Below are positions 1 to 7,903 of a stretch of 64,000 nt of DNA, one piece after another (positions within the stretch are counted from its first letter, which is position 1; every line of letters starts with the position of its first letter). The DNA is from Verrucomicrobiota bacterium (GTDB lineage: Bacteria; Chlamydiota; Chlamydiia; Chlamydiales; Rhabdochlamydiaceae): positions 90,802 to 154,801 of the forward strand of contig JAFEGW010000009.1 in the NCBI GenBank assembly GCA_018239715.1, in the 5' to 3' direction. The position numbers were made by a program, and so were the translations under genes. A model generated the notes under the pieces. It worked only from the letters and a program-made list of their open reading frames with translations, made no database searches and was not told the origin of the DNA.

Positions 1-84
1 GGATTTAGATTCTTACCTTTCTCTATCTTTTTTACTGTTAATTTGATTGAAGGTATTTCTTTTTCGCTACATATAGAAATTAAC

Positions 85-1632
85 ATGACAATTGACTTCA
101 ATCATCTACCCTCTGCCCGCCATTGGAACAAAATCGGAGTACATTCCCGGGACGGGATCAATATCCCCCTGGCTAGCCTAAGAACTCTGCACAGCTCAGG
201 TATTGGAGAGTTTGCCGATCTCATTCCTCTCATTGACTGGTGTCATGAGGTGGGCTTTGAAGTGATTCAACTTCTTCCCCTCAATGATTCCGGGACTGAT
301 CCTTCCCCTTACAGCGCTCTATCTTCCTGCGCACTCCATCCGATCTATTTGTCGCTTTCCGATCTGCCTGGTCATCCGACTCCACCCGATGCGTCTCATC
401 TCAATGCTCTGCCCCGCATTTCTTACCTTGAAGTCCTCTCGCTGAAGCTCAACTTCCTGCATAGCTATTTTCAAGAATCGGGACTGGAAATTGTCAAAAG
501 CAAAGAGTTTCAAACTTTCCGAGACCAGAATCGGTGGCTTGTCCCCTATGCCCTTTTTAAAGTTTTGAAGGATAAACTTCAGCATACACCCTGGATGAGC
601 TGGCCCGTTGAGCTCAAAACTCCCGATTTTAAGAAACTGGAAGATGAACACCAACAGGAGATCATTTTTTATCTCTTTTTGCAATATCTCTGCCATTTAC
701 AGCTGACTGAAGTTAAACAGTACGCCAACTCCAAAGGAGTGCTGCTGAAAGGAGATATTCCCATCCTCATCAGCCCTGACAGCGCCGACTGCTGGTTCAA
801 GCCCGACCGTTTTAATTTTAATCTATCGGCAGGGGCTCCTCCCGATGCCTATAATAGCGAAGGTCAATACTGGGGTTTTCCCTTATTCAATTGGGAAGAT
901 TTGAAAAATGAAGACTATTTCTGGTGGAGAGAAAGGCTTTTAGTCGCTTCCAATTACTACAATCTTTACCGAATTGACCACGTCGTCGGTTTTTTTAGGA
1001 TTTGGGCCATCCCTCTGAATCAACATCCTAGAGAAGGAAAATTCCTGCCGGAAAATCCCTCTCTATGGGTCCCTCAGGGAAAAGAAATTCTTCAAATGAT
1101 GCTCAATGCATCCCCCATGCTCCCTATTGCGGAGGATTTAGGCAATGTCCCTCCCTCGGTGCGAACAACACTGGCAGAGCTTGGTATTTGCGGTACGAAA
1201 GTGATCCGCTGGGAGAGAAAGTATGATCAAGGGGGCCAGTTTATCCCCTATAACGAGTACCCTCAGCTTTCCATGACAACCGTCTCTACCCACGACTCTG
1301 AAACCTTGCAGCTTTGGTGGCAAGATCCTTCGGAAGATGCAAAAGAATTCTGCACCTTCAAAGGATGGACTTACTCTCCTGATCTAAGTTATGACCACCG
1401 TTTGCAGATTTTAAAGGACGCCCATCACACCCCTTCTCTTTTCCACATCAATCTCCTGCCCGAATATCTGGCCTTATTTCCCGAGCTTGTCTCCTCACAT
1501 CCCCAAGATGAGCGGATCAACATTCCCGGCAAAGTTTTGCCTTCTAATTGGACCTACAGGCTTCATACCACACTGGAAGAAATCGCCCACCATGAGCCCC
1601 TTAAAAAGGCCCTTCAGTCTATTTTGAAATAA
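85..1632 (+). CDS. malQ: 4-alpha-glucanotransferase (amylomaltase, GH77)
   Basis: Transfers alpha-1,4-glucan segments between maltodextrins in the cytoplasm and feeds glycogen turnover, so it pairs functionally with glgA elsewhere in the window. GH77 landmarks are visible: GDIPILISPDSADCW near residue 225-235, the nucleophile region YRIDHVVGFFRIW (Asp near 298), IAEDLG with the acid/base Glu near 350, and STHDSE with the transition-state Asp near 404. The frame is open from a TTG at position 43, but the extra 14 residues do not look like GH77; the ATG at 85 gives about 515 residues, close to chlamydial MalQ. No clear Shine-Dalgarno precedes it. Its stop abuts the stop of the convergent sulfotransferase-like gene with no spacer. 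Confidence 0.93.
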   Translation: MTIDFNHLPSARHWNKIGVHSRDGINIPLASLRTLHSSGIGEFADLIPLIDWCHEVGFEVIQLLPLNDSGTDPSPYSALSSCALHPIYLSLSDLPGHPTPPDASHLNALPRISYLEVLSLKLNFLHSYFQESGLEIVKSKEFQTFRDQNRWLVPYALFKVLKDKLQHTPWMSWPVELKTPDFKKLEDEHQQEIIFYLFLQYLCHLQLTEVKQYANSKGVLLKGDIPILISPDSADCWFKPDRFNFNLSAGAPPDAYNSEGQYWGFPLFNWEDLKNEDYFWWRERLLVASNYYNLYRIDHVVGFFRIWAIPLNQHPREGKFLPENPSLWVPQGKEILQMMLNASPMLPIAEDLGNVPPSVRTTLAELGICGTKVIRWERKYDQGGQFIPYNEYPQLSMTTVSTHDSETLQLWWQDPSEDAKEFCTFKGWTYSPDLSYDHRLQILKDAHHTPSLFHINLLPEYLALFPELVSSHPQDERINIPGKVLPSNWTYRLHTTLEEIAHHEPLKKALQSILK

Positions 1633-2523
1633 TTACTCCGAGATAAGAAACTCTTTCTCGGCCTTTAACTTCTCATAGTACGGCAGATGAAGGAAATAAG
1701 CCTGACTCAGGGTCGCCCGATCCTTTTCATTTTTGACTTCACTGAACGTCGGACGGCCTTGAGCATCGACTTCATAAGAGCGTGGCTTGCTAAAACCTTT
1801 GCTATTGATGGCCTCTCCATGCCAATGATGCGTGTGATGAGGAATTTTCAGTTCATGCCATTCTTTCTCGCCGTTAAATTCTGTGCTGAGGGCTTGCCAT
1901 TGCATTGACTCAGGGACAAACGGGATCTCTAATCGACTGCAAAAAGCTTTCACCGTTTTTTCCGGATCGTTGTAGAGATCTTCTGTGAAAAAAAGGATGG
2001 GTTTATTGGCGGCATTTCTTTTAACAAACTGAAAAATTTCATATTGAGCTTTGTAGCCCAGCAAAAAGTTCCATTCTTCAGGCCAGGTCTGCAACTTATT
2101 GTAAAAAGAGACAGCAGTAGGGTGAGGATTGCGCATTAAAAATACAAAATAGACATTGGGATTTTGAACAAACTCAAGATCATTTAACAAAAAACCTTCG
2201 ACTGCAAAGCTTATTTCTTTGGCAAAAACTTGTCTTTGCTCTGCAGCTTTAAGCAGCGCGCTTTTGACTTCTGCAAAAGTTCGGATAGCCTCTTTTTTAA
2301 ACCAGGAAGCTGTCAGTTCAGGATAGTTGATCAAATCATAAGCATATTGGGATGGTTCATGAAAAATTGTAAAATCGCCCCGAGCCTGGATCATGCGTGT
2401 AAAAGCCACCGACAACGAGCGCGGTGGAGAGATCATATAGACAATTTTATGCGTTGGATCTGCAGCAAAAAGCGTAGAAAAAGCTAAAAGTAGAAAAGCC
2501 CCCAGAGGGAATTTTTTTTTCAT
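1633..2523 (-). CDS. Exported sulfotransferase-like P-loop protein
   Basis: About 297 residues. After an N-terminal signal peptide (MKKKFPLGAFLLLAFSTLFA) comes a sulfotransferase-type nucleotide loop, MISPPRSLSVAFTRMI, followed by FHEP, and later a 3'-phosphate-binding-like motif, RNPHPTAVSFY, and FFTEDLYNDPEKT. This resembles the PAPS-dependent sulfotransferase or related P-loop family of eukaryotes and bacteria. The frame is open to 2685, but the ATG at 2523 is chosen because AAGGA lies about 6 bases upstream and because it begins the signal peptide. A sulfotransferase with a signal peptide is odd since PAPS is cytosolic; it may act in the host or inclusion. Substrate unknown. Confidence 0.7.
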   Translation of the reverse strand: MKKKFPLGAFLLLAFSTLFAADPTHKIVYMISPPRSLSVAFTRMIQARGDFTIFHEPSQYAYDLINYPELTASWFKKEAIRTFAEVKSALLKAAEQRQVFAKEISFAVEGFLLNDLEFVQNPNVYFVFLMRNPHPTAVSFYNKLQTWPEEWNFLLGYKAQYEIFQFVKRNAANKPILFFTEDLYNDPEKTVKAFCSRLEIPFVPESMQWQALSTEFNGEKEWHELKIPHHTHHWHGEAINSKGFSKPRSYEVDAQGRPTFSEVKNEKDRATLSQAYFLHLPYYEKLKAEKEFLISE

Positions 2524-2619
2524 TTTCATTCCTTGTTGAAAAATCTGAATAAACGCTACCCAAATCATCCCTTTTCCGACAAGCGTGTATTTCTGTTGAT
2601 TTCCCCCTGAAATAATCCT

Positions 2620-4149
2620 ATGATCCCCCCTATGAAATGGATGATATTCCTGCTTCTGCCGTTGCTGGTTCATGCGGAAGATCATTTTTTAAAATCACGC
2701 CTCAGCAGCTTAGATCCGCTATCGGTTTCAGAGCATCTTGCTTTTTATGAACTCTACCCTGAGACGGATGAAGGGCAAAAAGCTCTGTCCCAAGCTTGGC
2801 ATTTGCTTGCGGGGGGCAAAGTTAAAAAAACGGGCATCCAGGTGACGCTTCCCACCGTCGACATCCAAGCGATTATCTCCTTGGTCACCCGTCAGAATTT
2901 TGAAAAACCTGTTAAGCTCACACCTCAGCAGCTCAATGCCATCGAAGATCTGGGGAGCCGCCTTGCCAATCGTTTCATAAAAGGGCATCAAATTTGGACC
3001 AGAGAGCAGCTCCTGATGCTACAGCCTCATGAGATTGATCTAAGTCGAGGCCTGCTCATTGAGCAGTTTAATGAGAATATCGATGAGATAAGGCAATATG
3101 AAGCCGGCATCGATCTCATTGCTTTGCAGATTCTTGCACGGCTCCCCCAAAACGCCTCCCCCGAAGATTATATCCGAGAAATCAACCGCTTTATCTTCCA
3201 GGAGATGAAGTTCCGTTTCCCTCCTCATTCTCTCTATGCAAAAGATATCGACCTCTATACCTTCCTACCGTCTGTCATGGACAGCCGTGAAGGCGTCTGC
3301 CTAGGCGTCTCGATCCTCTATCTTTGTTTAGCCCAGCGGCTGGGACTTCCCTTAGAAATTATCACGCCTCCCGGCCACATCTATGTCCGCTATCGAAATG
3401 GGGTCAAGATTGTGAATATCGAAACCACAGCCCGAGGAATCGATCTTCCGACGGAAGTTTATCTCGGCATCGATACGAGACGTTTAGAGCAGCGGAACAT
3501 GAAAGAAGTGATCGGTATGGCTTATTTCAACCAAGCCTCGGTAGCTTGGGCGCAAAAGGATTACAAAAAAGCCGTCGAGCTCTATGAAAAAGCCCGTTTA
3601 TATGAAGGAGACCATCCACTCATTCAGCTCTTCTTGGGAATGAATTACCTATTCATCGGCAAGAAAAAAGAAGGGAAGGCTCTCTTAGAACCTCTGAAAG
3701 GATGCACGTTCGATTGGTCGATTTCCCCCGAAACAATTCCCGAAGATTATCTCCAAGGCCGCATCGACGCTGAAGGGCTCAAATCTGTTTTCCTCCACGT
3801 CGACGAAAAACGTCAGTCCATCTTAGAAAAACAGCAGACCCTCCAAAAAGTCCTCAAAAAATATCCCCGTTTCCGAGCAGGTCTTGTCCAGCTTGCCGTC
3901 ACTTGGCTTCAATTAGGCCGGCATCATGAAGCCCAGCAGACTCTGCTGCTCCATCATCAGATGGATCCTACTAACTGTACCGTAGAATATTATCTCTCTA
4001 TTCTTGCCGTCCAAAGGCTTGATTATAACCAAGCGTGGGACCATCTCCGTGTCACGGAAAAACTCCTCGATGCGCGCGGCCACAAATGTAAAGCACTGCG
4101 AGACCTGCGCGATTACCTCCGCCGGCTCTCCCCTGAACCTAACTCTTAA
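2620..4149 (+). CDS. Secreted transglutaminase-like (SirB1-type) protein with TPR repeats
   Basis: 509 residues with a signal peptide (MKWMIFLLLPLLVHA). The middle holds a transglutaminase/SirB1-type core: SREGVCLGVSILYLCLAQRLG with Cys near 227, PPGHIYVRY with His near 253, and VNIETT as the likely third catalytic position near 266. Downstream are TPR-like helical repeats, for example ASVAWAQKDYKKAVELYEKA and RAGLVQLAVTWLQLGRHHEA. It is probably a periplasmic or exported Cys-protease/transglutaminase-fold protein; the reaction is not known. Start could be the ATG at 2620 or at 2632. Divergent from the sulfotransferase-like gene. Confidence 0.7.
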   Translation: MIPPMKWMIFLLLPLLVHAEDHFLKSRLSSLDPLSVSEHLAFYELYPETDEGQKALSQAWHLLAGGKVKKTGIQVTLPTVDIQAIISLVTRQNFEKPVKLTPQQLNAIEDLGSRLANRFIKGHQIWTREQLLMLQPHEIDLSRGLLIEQFNENIDEIRQYEAGIDLIALQILARLPQNASPEDYIREINRFIFQEMKFRFPPHSLYAKDIDLYTFLPSVMDSREGVCLGVSILYLCLAQRLGLPLEIITPPGHIYVRYRNGVKIVNIETTARGIDLPTEVYLGIDTRRLEQRNMKEVIGMAYFNQASVAWAQKDYKKAVELYEKARLYEGDHPLIQLFLGMNYLFIGKKKEGKALLEPLKGCTFDWSISPETIPEDYLQGRIDAEGLKSVFLHVDEKRQSILEKQQTLQKVLKKYPRFRAGLVQLAVTWLQLGRHHEAQQTLLLHHQMDPTNCTVEYYLSILAVQRLDYNQAWDHLRVTEKLLDARGHKCKALRDLRDYLRRLSPEPNS

Positions 4150-4207
4150 ATTGCTTGCAATATTCAAATTATTTTTTTAAAAGGTGGCTATTAACGATAG
4201 AGGTCCC

Positions 4208-4663
4208 ATGCATCCTATGCGCGCTATTTCAGCTGTGGCAGTTTGTATCGCAGCCGCTTGCTACTCAACTAAACTTCTAGGCACTCTGCGCCTCAATGAA
4301 GTGATGTCAGCAGATGAACAACAGAAAACAGGAGTTGCAAACCTCTCCGATGCACAGAAAAAAGAGTTAGAATCTTGGATCAACAACAGATTTGTGCTGA
4401 AAACGACTTCTGCTGCACAATCCATCTATCTTCAGCAAAATATCCAAGGTGGTACGCAACTGATGTTCAGTGATGGTTCTCTCTATGAAATTGCCCCAAC
4501 CGACCGTGCTAAGGCCACTTTTTGGCTGACTCCGATTGCCGTCACGATGGAACCCAGCGGAGATCCGAATTACCCTTCAAAAATCACCAATACCCTGACC
4601 AATGTCAGCGTCAATGGCAAAATGATCAAAGCGCCCCAGTCCTCGATGACGCCCCAGCAATAA
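4208..4663 (+). CDS. Small exported hypothetical protein
   Basis: 152 residues, not recognised. It begins with a hydrophobic segment (MRAISAVAVCIAAACYSTKLLG) that looks like a signal peptide or anchor, followed by a polar domain containing MFSDGSLYEIAPTDRAKATF and ending in a Gln/Pro/Ser tail. The frame opens at a GTG at 4184, but the ATG at 4208 is preferred because AGAGG precedes it by about 4 bases. It follows the transglutaminase/TPR gene on the same strand by 58 bases and may be cotranscribed. Its last 38 bases overlap the 3' end of the convergent kinase gene. Confidence 0.6.
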   Translation: MHPMRAISAVAVCIAAACYSTKLLGTLRLNEVMSADEQQKTGVANLSDAQKKELESWINNRFVLKTTSAAQSIYLQQNIQGGTQLMFSDGSLYEIAPTDRAKATFWLTPIAVTMEPSGDPNYPSKITNTLTNVSVNGKMIKAPQSSMTPQQ

Positions 4664-6245
4664 CCTGCGGTATCACAGGTTGCTCCAAGAGAAAGTGGAA
4701 TCCTAGCTCTTGTCCATCCTGGATTTCCCAAAGTTGTCCAAAATACGAGATGCCTTGCCGCTGCACATACACAATATATCGATCGAGAGGATCTCGCACC
4801 GGCATATGATGGCATGTTCTACTCACATGACTATACTTTAGTTGAAAAAAAGGCAGAGGGAAAGGCACTTCTGCTGGATTTCCCAGGTGTCGATCCATAT
4901 CCCATGCCCGATAAATCGTAATGAAATCGCCTACGGCAAAAGTAGGAGCTAAATGAAATGAAATCCCTTCATAGAACAAGGGTGACTGTAAGAGCTCACG
5001 AGCCGATAGCCTATTTTCATATCTCAACATGCCTTCTAATAGGTGGATAAACTCATGAGCCTGGTCTGGCAGCATTCCTCTGGAAGAAGCTGCTGTCAGT
5101 ATAGCCTCTCTCCAAGCAATTTCTTTGAGAGGCAAATACTTATGAAAATGAACTTGCGATCCTTCGACCCGATAATACTTGGCAGTCTCGGAGCATTTTT
5201 GGAGAAACCTAGGTGCCGGCATTCCGAGTTGAGCGGCTATTTTCTGCAAAAGTATAGCTGAGCTAATGGTCAGATCTTGCTTATGATCGTAGACGTTAAA
5301 AAGTGGACTGCCTGTCATGAGCTCGAAAAGAATACATCCCACGCTCCAAATATCGGCTGAACAATCGATGGGTCCACTTAAAATAGCCTCGGGACATCGA
5401 TAAAATGAAGTCTGAATCAACTCAAAACCGTTATCAGAGATTTTCTGGCTAAGGCCGTTATCGATAACAGTTAAATGGTTGCAATTGAACTCATACATCA
5501 AATTGACTAGGGAAGGGTCACCATGAACGATATCCGGGCTCATGCCAGCGAGATATTCTAAAAGCTGTCTTCCAAGACATAGAATTTGAGGATACCATGT
5601 AAAAAGGTGACGCAACTCATAAACATTCTTTGTCGGAATATAATCTGTGACAATCACATGCTCGAGGGTACCACCTCTCGTCGAAGCAGGTCGAACAAAA
5701 GCATCTCTTAGATGAAGGCTATGAGGAACTTGACGTCTGTTGAGTTCTTTTAAGATTCGAATTTCATTGGCAAAAACTTGAGAAAAAATTTCACTCTTAC
5801 ATTTTTTTACCGCAACAGTAACACCGCTAGTAAGATCGATGCCCTTCATGACCTTGCCCGTCGTTCCAGCGCCTAGTGCGTCCGCATGCAATTCTAGGTA
5901 TTTTCGGCTCACATCCTGGATTAGAGAAGCGGCTTCGGTATCTCCCGGTTGGATTCTTTGAACATTCGAAGGCCGTAAAAGTTGAGCATCGGCGCTCTTC
6001 TGAACCTCAGGCTCTTTCACTAAAGTCCGTGTAGGAACAGGCTTGAGTTGAGGAAGTTGTGTAGTTTTTGCATTATTGAATTTCAAAACAACAACGCGAT
6101 CATTTGCCGCCTTGCGAATCCTTCTATGCATTTCTTGGTTTTCAATATCAATGGCGTGTTTTCCGTTGTTGCGTTTTTTGGGCTTTGAAGGAGCTTGGGT
6201 CACAGGCGGAAGCGAAGCTGCAGCTGGAATAGGTGTCAATGACAT
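4626..6245 (-). CDS. Eukaryote-like (CMGC-type) Ser/Thr protein kinase 1, divergent catalytic loop
   Basis: 539 residues. A basic low-complexity N-terminus (about 1-105) precedes a kinase domain: glycine loop GAGTTGKV near 125-132, VAVKK with the ATP-binding Lys near 147, NEIRILKEL with the alpha-C Glu, catalytic loop IVHGDPSLVNLM near 239-250, and IDNG in place of DFG. The activation/APE region FYRCPEAIL and DIWSVGCILFELMTG resemble DYRK/SRPK-type CMGC kinases. HGD replaces HRD and the catalytic-loop Lys is missing, so activity is uncertain. About 120 residues after the kinase domain share RTCxHxPxRDPxxRY with the neighbouring kinase. Located 6 bases after that paralogue, likely one operon. 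Probably a secreted effector; no secretion signal could be assigned. Confidence 0.8.
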   Translation of the reverse strand: MSLTPIPAAASLPPVTQAPSKPKKRNNGKHAIDIENQEMHRRIRKAANDRVVVLKFNNAKTTQLPQLKPVPTRTLVKEPEVQKSADAQLLRPSNVQRIQPGDTEAASLIQDVSRKYLELHADALGAGTTGKVMKGIDLTSGVTVAVKKCKSEIFSQVFANEIRILKELNRRQVPHSLHLRDAFVRPASTRGGTLEHVIVTDYIPTKNVYELRHLFTWYPQILCLGRQLLEYLAGMSPDIVHGDPSLVNLMYEFNCNHLTVIDNGLSQKISDNGFELIQTSFYRCPEAILSGPIDCSADIWSVGCILFELMTGSPLFNVYDHKQDLTISSAILLQKIAAQLGMPAPRFLQKCSETAKYYRVEGSQVHFHKYLPLKEIAWREAILTAASSRGMLPDQAHEFIHLLEGMLRYENRLSARELLQSPLFYEGISFHLAPTFAVGDFITIYRAWDMDRHLGNPAEVPFPLPFFQLKYSHVSRTCHHMPVRDPLDRYIVYVQRQGISYFGQLWEIQDGQELGFHFLLEQPVIPQVIAGASSRTGAL

Positions 6246-6251
6246 ATATTA

Positions 6252-7709
6252 TTACTGAGGAAAGTAAGATTTTAGATCTAAAATTGCGCCGTCTTTGATA
6301 TCGGATTGCTGCTTTGAGATCAAGCTTTGATCGGTTCTCCATAGGGAAACTTCATAACGATTGCAAGGATCTCTAGGGAGGTGGTAGCAAGTACGCGTCA
6401 CTTGACTAGACAAATCGATCGTCATATCAGCTGCACCCACTGCGGAGGAAAAGACTTTCGAGATGCGTCGAATGAGGATCTGACCCTCTTTCGGCAATCC
6501 TCCTGCCAAATGAAAGCAAACATCTTGTTCGAAAAGCGGAGATTTTAAAAGTTCTTCGGAAGTGGCTCGATTTTCGTATTTCAACATCGCACGGAGCAAA
6601 GAAATCAATTGTCCCATTTGCTTAGGAGGAATCTTTTTGTCTCTCGCAACTTGGTCTAAACGTTCATCCCACTTGGGAGTATGATTTTCTTGAGGCGGAT
6701 TCTCAGGTAATCCTGCGGGCGTATAAAACCGTTCAGCTCTCTCACATTTTTTTAAATAAGCAGGTGATGGCAGGCCTATCTGATGATGGATCATCTCAAG
6801 ATGACAAATATCTGTTTCATCACCGGAGTGCTCTGAATCAGATTTCATCGAATCGAACTTAAACAATGTTTCTTTTGTTAAAAGTTCATAGATAATGCAG
6901 GCCAAGCTCCACAGATCTTCCGTCCCTTCGCAAGGCCCACCTAAAATCCCTGCAGGACATCTATATTCCCTTGTTTGAAGTATTTCCGGCACTTCATCTG
7001 TCGGTAGAATCGCATTACCTGCATCTAGAACAGTGAGGTAGCGAGAGAGCCTCTCATAAATCATATTATCAGGCTTAAAATCGCCGTGAATAATTTTGAG
7101 CTTTTTTAAAGAACTGAGAAACTCTAAACTTTGTCGTAAAATAGTAATGATCTCATCAAAAGTTAATTCCTCTTGAGAAGCTTTTTTAGATAAGTAAGCT
7201 GCGTCAATATTTTTTTCGGGAATTAATTCTGTTACCAAGGAGATACTGTCTTCATCGGGCCACTGCTCTTCAGCGAGCCAATTCAACCGGTGAGGAACAC
7301 GATTGTCCCTAAAGAGCTTTAAGGTTGCACTCTCGCGCTGTATATACTCGATGGGATTATCACCAGCATCTAGGAGGACTGTCTTAATGGCTATCCAACA
7401 TTTTCGCGTGGTGTCTAATGCTTTGACCACTCCTCCAAAAGACCCTTCTCCAAGAGTCTCTTCATAAATATAACGCTCTTCCTCAGTTGACGAGTCGGAT
7501 TCTACATCCTGATCAGCTAACACCTCTCGTGCTGTATAATTCGTCCACTCGATAATTGGATAGTTATTCAGGGGCTTCGCAGCCGCAGGAGGGGGCGAAA
7601 GAGGTTCTAAAAGTGCACTTTTTGTTTTCCGCTCTTCAGCCTTCCGTTCTAGCAACCGCTTAGCTGCTCTTTGAACTTGATCTTGATAAGATAAATAATT
7701 GATTGACAT
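6252..7709 (-). CDS. Eukaryote-like (CMGC-type) Ser/Thr protein kinase 2
   Basis: 485 residues, paralogue of the following kinase gene. A charged N-terminus precedes LGEGSFGGV near 86-94, IAIK with Lys near 109, the catalytic loop IIHGDFKPDNMIY with Asp, Lys and Asn all present near 210-215, and VLDAG where DFG would be. The block YRCPAGILGGP, DLWSLACIIYELLT and the insert before IHHQIGLPSPAYL recall SRPK/DYRK kinases. The C-terminal ~110 residues share the RTCYHLPRDPCNRYEV block with the paralogue. It retains the catalytic-loop residues that kinase 1 lacks, so it is the better candidate for an active enzyme. First gene of a likely two-gene operon. Confidence 0.82.
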   Translation of the reverse strand: MSINYLSYQDQVQRAAKRLLERKAEERKTKSALLEPLSPPPAAAKPLNNYPIIEWTNYTAREVLADQDVESDSSTEEERYIYEETLGEGSFGGVVKALDTTRKCWIAIKTVLLDAGDNPIEYIQRESATLKLFRDNRVPHRLNWLAEEQWPDEDSISLVTELIPEKNIDAAYLSKKASQEELTFDEIITILRQSLEFLSSLKKLKIIHGDFKPDNMIYERLSRYLTVLDAGNAILPTDEVPEILQTREYRCPAGILGGPCEGTEDLWSLACIIYELLTKETLFKFDSMKSDSEHSGDETDICHLEMIHHQIGLPSPAYLKKCERAERFYTPAGLPENPPQENHTPKWDERLDQVARDKKIPPKQMGQLISLLRAMLKYENRATSEELLKSPLFEQDVCFHLAGGLPKEGQILIRRISKVFSSAVGAADMTIDLSSQVTRTCYHLPRDPCNRYEVSLWRTDQSLISKQQSDIKDGAILDLKSYFPQ

Positions 7710-7903
7710 AGTTTGTATATTTTATCAAAATTAACACTAATTACAAATTATACAAAAATTTAAAAACTAAGATTAAATATATCAATTAGCTATTTCTGAT
7801 ATTTCAATAAATCATGTATAATTTTCTTATCTTCAACTATTTAAGACATAAATCTTGCACTTGATAACGCCATCTGCTAAATTTAGAAACAAAGGAAAAA
7901 GTT
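7710..7903. other. AT-rich divergent intergenic region
   Basis: 194 bases between the kinase pair (leftward) and clpB (rightward). It is strikingly AT-rich and must hold both promoters. A candidate clpB promoter is listed separately. No CIRCE-type heat-shock operator (TTAGCACTC-N9-GAGTGCTAA) is present. Confidence 0.5.
7855..7883 (+). promoter_or_regulatory. Candidate sigma-70-type promoter for clpB
   Basis: TTGCAC at 7855-7860, a 17-base spacer, then TAAATT at 7878-7883. The start point would fall near 7890, leaving a very short leader with AAAGGA at 7891-7896 ahead of the ATG at 7904. The match is modest and untested. Confidence 0.3.

Noticed and set aside
319..696. 125-codon antisense ORF within malQ
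   Set aside because: It lies wholly inside a clear GH77 gene and has no family features.
4522..4815. Two ORFs (4522-4809 plus; 4570-4815 minus) at the overlap of the small exported gene and kinase 1
   Set aside because: Both are out-of-frame shadows of the two real genes, with no start signals.
7710..7903. Search for a CIRCE/HrcA operator before clpB
   Set aside because: No TTAGCACTC-N9-GAGTGCTAA or close variant is visible.
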